This document shows, one piece after another, positions 27,800-36,007 of a stretch of DNA of 64,000 nt. The position numbers and the translations under genes are program-made. The DNA comes from Nocardioides plantarum. GTDB taxonomy: Bacteria > Actinomycetota > Actinomycetes > Propionibacteriales > Nocardioidaceae. Every line of letters begins with the position of its first letter. Position 1 is the first letter of the stretch. The stretch covers positions 310,001 through 374,000 of the forward strand of contig NZ_VDMS01000001.1 in the NCBI RefSeq assembly GCF_006346395.1, written 5' to 3'. The notes beneath the pieces were generated by a model. The model was not told the DNA's origin and made no database searches. It saw only the letters and a program-made list of their open reading frames with translations.

Positions 27800-28503
27800 C
27801 CCACCACCGGAGCTGCCAGCGACCGGCGTACGACGACCGTGAGGTGAGCGATCGCGACGACCGCGAGCACGGCGCCGATCGCGGTGGCCGTCGTCGCGAG
27901 CACGTCGCCGTCGACGCCGGGCAGGACGTCGATCCCGACCCGACGCGCGACCCACTCCAGGCCGACCAGGCCGGTGCCGAAGGCCGCCACGATGATGCGG
28001 GAGGGTCGCTCCCACACGGTCACCACGCCCGGACCGACCAGCCCCGCGGCCTGGGCGCTCGCGCGCACCGACTCGTGCAGCAGGGTCACCACGACCACGG
28101 CGGCGCCGAGCCACAGCGGCGCACCCAGCACCACCAGCGAGCCGAGGACGAGCACGTCACCGACGCGGTCGGCGAGCGCGTCGAGCACGCGGCCCCACGC
28201 CGAGGCGGTCCCGGTCTGGGCGGCGACCGCCCCGTCGACCCCGTCGAGCACCGCACCGAGCACGACCACCAGCGTGGCCACCAGCGGCCACGCCGCACCC
28301 AGCGACGCGAGCAGCGGGGCGAGGGCGATGACCACGACCCCGGCGACCGTCACCGCTCCCGGCGCCACGCCGCGGCGGGCCAGCGGCCGGGCACACGCAT
28401 GAGAGAGGCGGACCCATCCCGACACCCAGAACGAGCCGCGCGGGTCCAGGTCGCCGTGCAGCCGCGACCAGTGGGCGTAGGCCTCCTCGCGGGCGTGGTC
28501 CAC
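27706..28503 (-). CDS. CDP-alcohol phosphatidyltransferase family protein
   Basis: 265 aa with about six membrane helices. The family motif is recognisable as LDGVDGAVAAQTGTASAWGR then VLDALADR, matching DxxDGxxAR...GxxxDxxxD except that the conserved Arg after DGxxA is Ala. These enzymes swap CMP for an alcohol to make phospholipids. The altered residue raises doubt about normal activity. It starts 3 bp after the crtI stop, at the end of the crtB-crtI operon, and overlaps the opposite desaturase by 94 bp. A carotenoid-specific role is unproven. Confidence 0.78.
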   Translation of the reverse strand: MDHAREEAYAHWSRLHGDLDPRGSFWVSGWVRLSHACARPLARRGVAPGAVTVAGVVVIALAPLLASLGAAWPLVATLVVVLGAVLDGVDGAVAAQTGTASAWGRVLDALADRVGDVLVLGSLVVLGAPLWLGAAVVVVTLLHESVRASAQAAGLVGPGVVTVWERPSRIIVAAFGTGLVGLEWVARRVGIDVLPGVDGDVLATTATAIGAVLAVVAIAHLTVVVRRSLAAPVVGQAGPTRPATIRADSTTSGSPPPGCEEPPTR

Positions 28504-28506
28504 GGC

Positions 28507-30114
28507 TCAGACCCGGGTGGACGGGGCGGCGACCGGCTCGGTCGACGGGCCCACCGACCGATCCCCGCGCAGCCGCTTGAGCACCAGCTCGGCGGAGATC
28601 AGGCACATCGGCAGACCGATGCCGGGCACCGTGCCGTAGCCGGCGTAGTAGAGACCCTCGACCTTGCGCGAGGCGTTGCCGGCCCGGAAGAACGCGCTCT
28701 GCTTGAGCACGTGGGCCGGACCCAGCGCCCCGCCGCTCCACGAGTTGAGGTCGGCCTCGAAGTCACCGGGCCCGACCGTGCGGCGTACGACGACGCGCTC
28801 GGCCAGGTCGGGCACGCCGGCCCACGCGGCGACCATCGCGATGGCGCGGTCGGCCACCTCCTCGACGACCGGGTCGCCGGCGCCGCCCACGCCGCCGCGA
28901 CCGATCGTCGGGTCGGGCGGCACGGGCACCAGCACGAAGAGGTTGTCGTCGCCGGCCGGCGCCACCGAGGGGTCGGTGGCCGAGGGCCGGCACACGTAGA
29001 TCGAGGCCGGGTCGGGCACCCGGGTCGGGGTGGCGAAGATGGCGTCGAAGTTGGTGCGCCAGTCGGCGGTGAAGAACAGCGAGTGGTGCGCCAGCTGCGG
29101 CACCTCGCCCCGGATCCCGAGGTTGACCAGCACCGCGCCGGGTCCGGAGACCGCCCTGTCCCACCAGGTCTCGGGATAGGTCTGCAGGTCGGCCGGCAGC
29201 AGCCGGGTCTCGACGTGGTGCAGGTCGGCCGCACCGACCACCACGTCGGCGTCCACCGTGTGCAGGCCGTCGGCGTCGCGGTAGGTGACGCCCGTGACCC
29301 GCGCCGGCCGGTGGCGGCGCAGCGCGACCCGGCCACCCGCGCGCGGCGCCGTCTCGGTCTCGATCGCGGTGACCGTGCAGCCGGTGCCGACCACGGCTCC
29401 GGCGTCACGGGCCAGGCCGGCCATGGCGTCGACCAGCACCCGGAACCCGCCCAGCGGGTAGCGGACGCCGTCGGCCAGGTCGAGGTGGCTCATCAGGTGG
29501 TACATCGCGGGGGCCCGGTCGGGCGAGGACCCGAGGAAGACGGCCGGGTAGCCGAGCACCTGGCGCAGCCGCCGGTCGCGGAACCGCGAGGCGACGAAGG
29601 ACTCGAGCGACCGCGACAGCAGCCCCGCCAGCCGCGGACCGTTGCGCAGCACCCGGCGACCGACGTACGCCGCGGCGGAGTCGAAGCTGGTGTAGAGGAA
29701 CTGCTGCGTCGCCAGGTCGTAGACCTCGCGCGCCGAGGTCAGGTAGTCACCCAGCGCCGCACCGGCCCCGGGCTCGATGGCCTCGAACGCCGCCCGGTTG
29801 CCGGCCTCGTCGGCGACGACGTCGAGGGTCGCCAGACCCTCGCTCCAGACCCGGTAGCCCGGGTCGAGGGTCACCAGCTCGAGCTGCTCGGCGGTCGTGG
29901 TGCCCATCATCGCGAAGAAGTGGTCGAAGACCTCGGGCATCAGCCACCACGACGGGCCGGTGTCGAAGCGGAAGCCGTCGCGCTCCCACAGCCCGGCCCG
30001 GCCGCCCAGGTCGGCGCCCTGCTCGAGCAGGTGCACCTCGTGCCCGTCGCGCGCCAGCAGTCCCGCCGTGGCCAGCCCGGAGACGCCGCCGCCGATGACG
30101 ACGACACGGCTCAT
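28507..30114 (-). CDS. crtI: Phytoene desaturase
   Basis: 535 aa. FAD-binding start VVVIGGGVSGLATAGLLARD, then GGRAGLWERDGFRFDTGPSW, and the CrtI tail YYAGYGTVPGIGLPMCLISA. It converts phytoene stepwise to lycopene using FAD. Full length for bacterial CrtI is about 490-540. The ATG overlaps the crtB stop by 4 bp (ATGA), the normal crtB-crtI coupling. Assignment as the primary desaturase rests on this pairing; the plus-strand CrtD-like gene is a paralogue. Confidence 0.9.
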   Translation of the reverse strand: MSRVVVIGGGVSGLATAGLLARDGHEVHLLEQGADLGGRAGLWERDGFRFDTGPSWWLMPEVFDHFFAMMGTTTAEQLELVTLDPGYRVWSEGLATLDVVADEAGNRAAFEAIEPGAGAALGDYLTSAREVYDLATQQFLYTSFDSAAAYVGRRVLRNGPRLAGLLSRSLESFVASRFRDRRLRQVLGYPAVFLGSSPDRAPAMYHLMSHLDLADGVRYPLGGFRVLVDAMAGLARDAGAVVGTGCTVTAIETETAPRAGGRVALRRHRPARVTGVTYRDADGLHTVDADVVVGAADLHHVETRLLPADLQTYPETWWDRAVSGPGAVLVNLGIRGEVPQLAHHSLFFTADWRTNFDAIFATPTRVPDPASIYVCRPSATDPSVAPAGDDNLFVLVPVPPDPTIGRGGVGGAGDPVVEEVADRAIAMVAAWAGVPDLAERVVVRRTVGPGDFEADLNSWSGGALGPAHVLKQSAFFRAGNASRKVEGLYYAGYGTVPGIGLPMCLISAELVLKRLRGDRSVGPSTEPVAAPSTRV

Positions 30115-31043
30115 CCGGCGAACCGCCGGACCCGGACCGTGGCGCCGCGCGGTCGCCCGCGGCGTACGACGGCCCCGCCGAGCACCCGCAGCTTGCCGGC
30201 CGTCGGCACCCGCACCCGCCGTGAGGTCAGCTCGGCGGCCGGGGTCGCCCGCAGCCGCTCGGACAGCCGGGCGAACAGGTCGTGGGCGGCGCACACCGCG
30301 AGCCGGCTCCCCCGCGGCAGCAGCGGCACCACGCCGGCGGCCGCGTGCAGGTCGGCGTCGATGTCGTCGAGCAGCCGGTCGCGCTCGGCGTCGGTGAGCC
30401 GCTGGGGGTCGATCCCGGGGAAGTAGCGCCGGCCGAGCAGGTCGGCGTCCTCGCCGAGGTCGCGCAGGAAGTTGACCTTCTGGAAGGCGGCCCCGAGCCG
30501 CTGCGCGCCGGGGGCGCACCGCGCATAGGTCCGCTCGCGATCGGGGTCGTCGGCCAGGAAGGCCCGCAGGCACATCAGCCCGACCACCTCGGCCGAGCCG
30601 TGGACGTAGGCCGCGAAGCTGGCGTCGTCGTGGGCACGTCGGTCGAGGTCGGTGCGCATGGAGGCGAAGAAGGGGCGCACGAGGTCGGCGCGGAGGTCGC
30701 AGGCCCGGGCGGTGCGGGCGAACGCGTGCACGACCAGGTTGCTGCTGTGGCCCGACTCGAGCGCGGCCAGGGTCTCCAGCTCGAGCTCGTCGAGGACGGC
30801 GGACTGGGCTCCGCGGGCCGCCCCGGGCCGGGGCGCATCGACGATCTCGTCGGCGACCCGCACCAGGGCGTAGACGTTGCGCACGTGGGTGCGGACGGGC
30901 TCGGCCAGCAGCCGTGAGGCCAGTCCGAAGGAGGACGAGTAGGCCCCGATCACCACCGCCGCGCTCGCGCTGGCCACGGCGTCGTAGCTCTCGTGCGCGG
31001 CCGGTCGCGTCCCGCGGGTCGCCCGGTCCAGTAGTCCACTCAT
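30111..31043 (-). CDS. crtB: Phytoene synthase
   Basis: 310 aa. It joins two GGPP molecules into phytoene, the entry to carotenoids. Asp-rich motifs are VRVADEIVDAPRPG (about 80) and FQKVNFLRDLGEDADLLGRR (about 197-216). A GGGAGG ribosome-binding site lies a few bases upstream of the ATG. It leads the crtB-crtI-phosphatidyltransferase operon. Confidence 0.93.
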   Translation of the reverse strand: MSGLLDRATRGTRPAAHESYDAVASASAAVVIGAYSSSFGLASRLLAEPVRTHVRNVYALVRVADEIVDAPRPGAARGAQSAVLDELELETLAALESGHSSNLVVHAFARTARACDLRADLVRPFFASMRTDLDRRAHDDASFAAYVHGSAEVVGLMCLRAFLADDPDRERTYARCAPGAQRLGAAFQKVNFLRDLGEDADLLGRRYFPGIDPQRLTDAERDRLLDDIDADLHAAAGVVPLLPRGSRLAVCAAHDLFARLSERLRATPAAELTSRRVRVPTAGKLRVLGGAVVRRGRPRGATVRVRRFAG

Positions 31044-31357
31044 CGTCGTCCTCCCGACCCCAGTCTCGGGGCTCGGGGCTCGTGACGGTCCACCCCTTCG
31101 ACGCGCCGTCCGGCGCTCGTGCCGTCGGTGGCGCCCGCCTTCCCCGGGACCACGGCGTACGGGGTCCCGGGGAACGACGAACCCGGCCTGCGGGTGCGGA
31201 GTGTCCTGCGTGGTCACCCGACCTGGGCGGAGCCGGCCCGACGGTCCTCGGTGCCCGTCTCCGGGTCCCGAGGCCGCACGGTCGAGCGTGGCGCAGGGCG
31301 AGGCGGACGGCCAGGGCCCTTCGACCCTGGTGACGGGCGGCGCCGCGACGGGAGGCG
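31044..31357. other. 314-bp gap with a 12-bp hairpin
   Basis: Apart from the crtB ribosome-binding site, no gene is supported here. A perfect inverted repeat (TTCCCCGGGACC at 31140-31151 and GGTCCCGGGGAA at 31163-31174) with an 11-nt loop lies between the sortase stop and crtB. It may terminate the sortase operon or act as an operator for crtB; the sequence does not decide. Confidence 0.5.
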
Positions 31358-32053
31358 TCAGGCCGGCACGCGACGGGTGTAGACCACGACGTTGGACTGG
31401 TAGCCGCCGCGGGCGGCGTCGTACTCGCCGCCGCAGGTGACCAGGTTGAGCGCCGCCCGGTCGTCCTCACCGGCGTAGACCCGGTCGGCCGGGAAGTCCT
31501 GGTTGGGGTACGACGCCACCTGGCGCACCTCGAAGACCTCGGTGCGGCCACCCTGGAGGTCGACCTCGACCCGGTCGCCGGGGCGCAGCTCGGCGAGCCG
31601 CGCGAAGACCGCGGGCCCGTCCACGGAGTCGACGTGGCCGAGCAGCACCGACGAGCCGACCGAGCCCGGGGTGGGCCCCAGGGAGAACCAGCCGACCTGC
31701 TCGGGCCGGTCGGGCACCTCCACGGTGCCGTCGTCCTGCAGACCCAGGCCGACGATCGAGGACGACACCCCGATGCGGTCGATCCGGACCCGCCGCGGGA
31801 GCGCGGGTGCCGCGGCGACCGCGGTCGGCGGCCGCGCGGTGTCCCCCACGTCCGCCACGCCTGCCACGTCCTGCGCGGTGGTGACGGCCGCCCGCGGGGG
31901 CCGTGGGACGGCGAGGTCGCCGACCGAGCCGCTGCCGACGCCCTGGACCAGCAGCACCAGGCCGACCGCCACGAGCGCGACCACCCCGATCAGACGCGCC
32001 AGCGGCAGCCGGGCGCGGTGCCGGGGTCGTGCACCGGTCGAGGGAAGGTTCAC
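31358..32053 (-). CDS. Class F sortase
   Basis: 231 aa. One N-terminal membrane anchor (LIGVVALVAVGLVLLVQGVG) and a Pro/Ala-rich linker precede the sortase domain. Catalytic His is in LLGHVDSVDGPAVF (about 138), Cys in LNLVTCGGEYD (about 206) and Arg in VVVYTRRVPA (about 224). Sortases join proteins with LPxTG-like signals to the cell wall. Class F is common in actinobacteria. The GTG start overlaps the stop of the surface-protein gene by 4 bp, so enzyme and substrate are co-translated. Confidence 0.88.
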   Translation of the reverse strand: MNLPSTGARPRHRARLPLARLIGVVALVAVGLVLLVQGVGSGSVGDLAVPRPPRAAVTTAQDVAGVADVGDTARPPTAVAAAPALPRRVRIDRIGVSSSIVGLGLQDDGTVEVPDRPEQVGWFSLGPTPGSVGSSVLLGHVDSVDGPAVFARLAELRPGDRVEVDLQGGRTEVFEVRQVASYPNQDFPADRVYAGEDDRAALNLVTCGGEYDAARGGYQSNVVVYTRRVPA

Positions 32054-33252
32054 ACCGACCGCGTCGAGCGCGTCGGCCGCGTGCGCGGCGTACGCCGTCC
32101 GCTGCCGACGGCGATGGCACCGACCGCGCACAGCACGGCACCGACGAGCAGGCCGATGCGCAGCGGCTCGGCGCCACTCGGAGCGACGCTGGGAGCGGCG
32201 CCGGTGTCGGGGCGTCCGAGGGGGACGACCGGGCCGGATCCGCTGTCCGAGCCGCCGGACCCGCCGGACCCGCCGGACCCGGTGGTGGAGCCGTCGCCCG
32301 GGGTGTCCGTGCCGCCACCGGTGCCGCCACCGGTGCCGCCACCGGTGCTGGAGCCGTCGCTCGGGGTGTCGTCACCACCCGTGGTGGGACCGGAGCTGGG
32401 CGACACACCCACAGCGCTGGGGACGGTGCTGGGGGCCGAGCTCGGCACGACCGGCGCGCACCCGGGCCGGGTGATCACGTTGTTGTCGAGGGTGACCGAC
32501 CCGTTGCGGGCCAGGACACGTCCTTCGACCGTGGCGCCGTTGCGGATCGTGGCGCTGGTCAGGGCCATGATCGTGCCGACGAACCGGGTCGAGGTCCCGA
32601 GGGTCGCCGAGCTGCCGACCTGCCAGAAGACCCGGCAGGCGCGGGCGCCGCCGACCAGCGCGACGCGGCTGCTCGAGGCGGAGATGAGGGTGGAGCCGGC
32701 CTGGAAGACGAAGACCGCGTCGGGGTCGCCCTGGGCGTCGAGGGTCACGGTGCCGGTGAGGGACATCGCGCTGGAGGCGCGGTAGACGCCGGGCAGCAGC
32801 CGCTGGCCGCCCAGGTTCTTGCCGGTCTGGTCGGCGGCGGGGCCGCGGCCCGCGGCGTCGTCGTACGCCGTCACGAGGTCCTGCTTGGCCTGCAGCGCCT
32901 CGGCGTCCCCCAGGTGCTGCGCACCGCCGACCTGGCCCGGCGGGAAGCCGGTGACCGCGGTGCCTGGCGCGACGCCCAGGTCACCGGCCAGGACCGACGG
33001 CCCGGTGTTGGTGACCCGCTGGCCGGCGAGCACAGAGTACGAGGACGCGGTCCCCAGGCCGACCGGGGCGGTGACCGCCGCGGTGGCGTCGGGCGCCGTG
33101 ACGACGAAGGCGAGCCCGGCCGTGCCGGCCGCGCCCAGCAGGAGCAGCGTCTTCAGCCGGGCGGAGACCCGAGCGGCGAGTGTCGAGCGCGCGGACCTCG
33201 AGGTCGGGTCAGGCGTCGAGTCAGGGGTCGCCGCGGGGGGATGGGATGTCAT
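32050..33252 (-). CDS. Ice-binding-like (DUF3494) surface protein with sorting signal
   Basis: 400 aa. Long n-region plus signal (LLLLGAAGTAGLAFVVTAPD), then a DUF3494 beta-helix domain (about 55-255: TASSYSVLAGQRVTNTGPSV, LTGTVTLDAQGDPDAVFVFQ, NGSVTLDNNVITRPGC). A Ser/Gly/Thr-rich linker follows, and the C-terminus ends LGRPDTG, a hydrophobic helix and a basic tail, which is a sortase signal variant. In cold-adapted species such domains bind ice; in many mesophiles they act as adhesins. It is coupled to the class F sortase downstream. Confidence 0.85.
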   Translation of the reverse strand: MTSHPPAATPDSTPDPTSRSARSTLAARVSARLKTLLLLGAAGTAGLAFVVTAPDATAAVTAPVGLGTASSYSVLAGQRVTNTGPSVLAGDLGVAPGTAVTGFPPGQVGGAQHLGDAEALQAKQDLVTAYDDAAGRGPAADQTGKNLGGQRLLPGVYRASSAMSLTGTVTLDAQGDPDAVFVFQAGSTLISASSSRVALVGGARACRVFWQVGSSATLGTSTRFVGTIMALTSATIRNGATVEGRVLARNGSVTLDNNVITRPGCAPVVPSSAPSTVPSAVGVSPSSGPTTGGDDTPSDGSSTGGGTGGGTGGGTDTPGDGSTTGSGGSGGSGGSDSGSGPVVPLGRPDTGAAPSVAPSGAEPLRIGLLVGAVLCAVGAIAVGSGRRTPRTRPTRSTRSV

Positions 33253-33387
33253 GAGGGGGGCTCCAACGGGGTCGGAGCGCGGTTCGCAGGACCGACCACC
33301 AACCGCAACTGAGTACGTCTGAGACCCCACGGCATCGCGCCGTAGTCGCAGTAGACAACGACAGGCGCGGCGCGAGCACACCCCTAA

Positions 33388-33405
33388 TGGTCAACTTCAG
33401 GCATA
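33388..33405. promoter_or_regulatory. Candidate surface-regulon site G (weak)
   Basis: TGGTCA-ACTTC-AGGCATA partly matches the shared site found near the exopolysaccharide genes. It lies midway in the gap between the ice-binding gene and the oxidoreductase gene. The phasing to any -10 is not as clear as for other sites. Confidence 0.25.
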
Positions 33406-33540
33406 CCGGCGGTACGGCCCGGGCCCCCGACGAGCTTGTCGGATGGCTCACGTCGCCGATCGGAACACTCCTGCGGACGCGAGCGCTCTACCCCGTACGA
33501 CGTCCCCGCATCCCATCCGCCCAGCACCCCAGGAGTCACC

Positions 33541-34182
33541 ATGTCCCACGTCCTCGTCATCGGCGCCCACGGCAAGGTCGCCCTGCTCGCCCAGGAGCTG
33601 CTCGTCCGCGACGGCCACGCGGTCACCGGGCTCGTGCGCAAGGCCGAGCAGGCCGACGACGTGCGCGCCACCGGCGCCGAGGTCGTCCTCGCCGACATCC
33701 AGACCATCGGCGACGACGAGCTGGCCGCTCTGCTGGGCGAGCACGACGTGGTCGTGTGGTCCGCCGGGGCCGGCGGCGGCAGCACCGAGCGCACCTACGC
33801 GATCGACCGCGACGCCGCGATCCGGACCGTCGACGCCGCGCAGGCCGCCGGCGACACCCACGTCGTGCTGGTGTCCTACTTCGGCGCCGGGCCGGACCAC
33901 GGGGTCAGCCCCGACAGCGACTTCTTCGCCTACGCCGACGCCAAGAGCGCCGCCGACGCCCACCTCCAGGCGTCCTCGACGGCGTGGACGCTGCTGCGTC
34001 CCAGCGCGCTGACCGACGGGCCGGCGACCGGGGTCAGCACCTCCGACGACGAGGCCGCCGAGGTCTCACGCGCCACCGTCGCGGCGGTCATCGCCACCGT
34101 GGTGTCCGCTCCCGCGGCTGCCGCCGGTCGGGTGATCACCTTCAACGCCGGCGACGACGACGTCACCACCGTCGTCGACTGA
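33541..34182 (+). CDS. NAD(P)-binding SDR/NmrA-like oxidoreductase
   Basis: 213 aa. An N-terminal Rossmann motif (VLVIGAHGKVALLAQELLVR) is followed by VVLADIQTI, VVWSAGAGGG and an SDR-like YADAKSAAD segment. It belongs to the atypical short-chain dehydrogenases that bind NAD(P)H, such as flavin- or biliverdin-reductase-like proteins. The substrate is unknown. AGGAG lies 6 bp before the ATG. It has no obvious operon partner. Confidence 0.82.
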   Translation: MSHVLVIGAHGKVALLAQELLVRDGHAVTGLVRKAEQADDVRATGAEVVLADIQTIGDDELAALLGEHDVVVWSAGAGGGSTERTYAIDRDAAIRTVDAAQAAGDTHVVLVSYFGAGPDHGVSPDSDFFAYADAKSAADAHLQASSTAWTLLRPSALTDGPATGVSTSDDEAAEVSRATVAAVIATVVSAPAAAAGRVITFNAGDDDVTTVVD

Positions 34183-34525
34183 GCGGCCCCGACGAGTCCC
34201 GACGAGTCCACCGGGCCGGACCGGCCCACCAACCGGGCCCGGCAGGCACCGACGTTTGGAGTCGACGGCGTGGGCGCGGACCGGCTGCCCGAACACTCGG
34301 GAGCAGCTCACGGCTGGTGGGCGGTTGCCGGGCGGGGGACAGCTCCCGACCCCTCGATCATCCCCTCCCGCAGGGGGCCGGGCATCCCCGACCGTGGGGA
34401 TATCGCCCGACTGCCCGTCCGGCCACATACCCACGATGGGGTACGCCGCTCGGCTCGCGACGCGCTCTCGCCCCTAGCGTCCCTCGGGCGCGGCCGCTCG
34501 GGCCGTTCCACAACAGAGGCGACGC
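34183..34525. other. 343-bp control region before the secreted glycosidase
   Basis: Directly after the oxidoreductase, two GACGAGTC units lie 10 bp apart (34191-34208) in CC-rich context; a similar CCCGACGAG repeat occurs at 50803-50822. GGGCCGGACCGGCCC (34213-34227) is palindromic. ATCCCC-N6-GGGGAT lies near 34383. Site A and a -10 box lie closest to the next gene. No coding sequence is credible. Confidence 0.5.
34428..34445 (+). promoter_or_regulatory. Surface-regulon site A
   Basis: TACCCA-CGATG-GGGTACG is a quasi-palindrome. It ends 29 bp before TAGCGT (34475-34480), the probable -10 of the GH26-like gene. It is one of several similar sites upstream of surface genes in this window. Confidence 0.45.
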
Positions 34526-35995
34526 ATGCACCCCACCACCACACTCGTCAGGACCACGGTCGCGGCAGCCATCCTGTCCCTGGTCGCCGGACTGGCCCTG
34601 GTCGTCCCGCTGTCCCGGGAGTCCCAGGCAGCCGTCCGACCAGGACTGGTCAACGGTCGCGTCGAGGCCGGCACGACCGGCTACCGGGTCTCCTCGTTCG
34701 GCGACGTGTCGCTGAACCCGTCGCGCGTGGCCCACTCCGGGGCCCGGGCGCTGCGGGTCCACAGCGCGCAGCCGGCTCGAGCCCGGCTGCACACCACCAG
34801 CACGCGGGCGGTCGTCGCGAAGGGGACCACGGCCAAGGCCCGGATCTGGGTGCGCACCGCCCACACCGGCCAGCGGGTCACGCTCTCGCTGCGGGAGACC
34901 GCGGCCGACGGGAGCATCCAGACCCGCAGCGCGTCGGTGACCCTGCGCCGCGGGGCCTGGCGGGCCGTGCGGACCGGCCTGGTCACCCGGGGCAGCCGGT
35001 CCACCCTCAGCGTGACCGCCCTGCTCCCCCAGACGTGGCACAGGCTCGACGTCCTCGTCGACGACCTGGCGCTGTCCACGGCGCGGCCCGGGAGCTCGGG
35101 CGCTCCGTCGGACCCGAGCGTCGCCGGCCGGCTGAGCAACGGCTGCACCTACGACCGGCGGGGGCTTCCCTCTTGCGGGGCCTATCTCGGCGCGACGTAC
35201 AAGTCCAACACCGACCCGGCGCCGCTCGAGTCGCAGGTCGGCCGCCGCCTCGGCGTGCGTCGCACCTTCTGGACCGCCACGGGCGTCCAGAAGGCCGTGG
35301 CCACGGCCCGGTACGACGTCAGCCACGGCCGGCTGCCGTGGATCAGCTTCAAGCTGCCCCACTCGTGGGAGGCGATGACCGCGGGCCAGGGCGACGCCTG
35401 GGCCCGCGACCTCGCGCGCCGGCTCGCCACCGTCCCCGGACCGGTGTGGGTCGCGTTCCACCACGAGCCCGAGGGCGACGGCGACATCACCGCGTGGCGC
35501 ACGATGCAGGAACGGCTCGCGCCGATCGTGCGCCGGGCCGCACCCAACGTCGCCTACACCGTCGTGCTCACCGGCTGGAACCAGTTCTTCGGCGAGACCA
35601 AGTACGACCTGGCCCACGTCTGGCCCCGCGGCGTCACGATCGACGTCGCCGGGTTCGACCTCTACAACGAGTACGGCGTTGTGAAGAACGGCAAGACCAT
35701 CACCGCGTGGCCCGACTTCGACCGCGACTACTACCGGCCGATCCAGGCCTGGGCCGCCAAGCACGGCGTGGCCTGGGGCGTCGCCGAGACCGGGTACACC
35801 AACCGGGGGCACGCCTACCGACCCACCTGGATCGAGCGGAGCTACGACCAGCTCGTGGCGCGCGACGGTGTGGCCTACGCCTACTTCGACACCACGCTCA
35901 ACCAGGGTGGCGGGTCGTGGGCGCTGAGCTCGGCCTCGAAGCGGGCGGCGTTCGCGGAGCCGCTGCGCGGCTCCGCGACGCTCCCCCGGCCCTGA
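34526..35995 (+). CDS. Secreted GH26-like glycoside hydrolase with N-terminal carbohydrate-binding-like domain
   Basis: 489 aa. Signal peptide (MHPTTTLVRTTVAAAILSLV), a beta-sandwich of CBM4/9-like type (about 40-185; VAHSGARALRVHS), and a catalytic barrel (about 205-485). The acid/base is probably the Glu in WVAFHHEPEGDGD (about 312) and the nucleophile the Glu in GVAETGYTN (about 421), the GH26 arrangement. GH26 enzymes cut beta-1,4 mannans and related glycans. Near exopolysaccharide genes it may trim or release the cell's own polymer. Family level is from motifs and is not certain. Confidence 0.75.
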   Translation: MHPTTTLVRTTVAAAILSLVAGLALVVPLSRESQAAVRPGLVNGRVEAGTTGYRVSSFGDVSLNPSRVAHSGARALRVHSAQPARARLHTTSTRAVVAKGTTAKARIWVRTAHTGQRVTLSLRETAADGSIQTRSASVTLRRGAWRAVRTGLVTRGSRSTLSVTALLPQTWHRLDVLVDDLALSTARPGSSGAPSDPSVAGRLSNGCTYDRRGLPSCGAYLGATYKSNTDPAPLESQVGRRLGVRRTFWTATGVQKAVATARYDVSHGRLPWISFKLPHSWEAMTAGQGDAWARDLARRLATVPGPVWVAFHHEPEGDGDITAWRTMQERLAPIVRRAAPNVAYTVVLTGWNQFFGETKYDLAHVWPRGVTIDVAGFDLYNEYGVVKNGKTITAWPDFDRDYYRPIQAWAAKHGVAWGVAETGYTNRGHAYRPTWIERSYDQLVARDGVAYAYFDTTLNQGGGSWALSSASKRAAFAEPLRGSATLPRP

Positions 35996-36007
35996 CCCGG
36001 CTCTCGA

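Noticed and set aside
31119..31382. 87-residue plus-strand open frame between sortase and crtB
   Set aside because: Arg/Gly-rich, crosses the hairpin and the sortase end, with no start signal.
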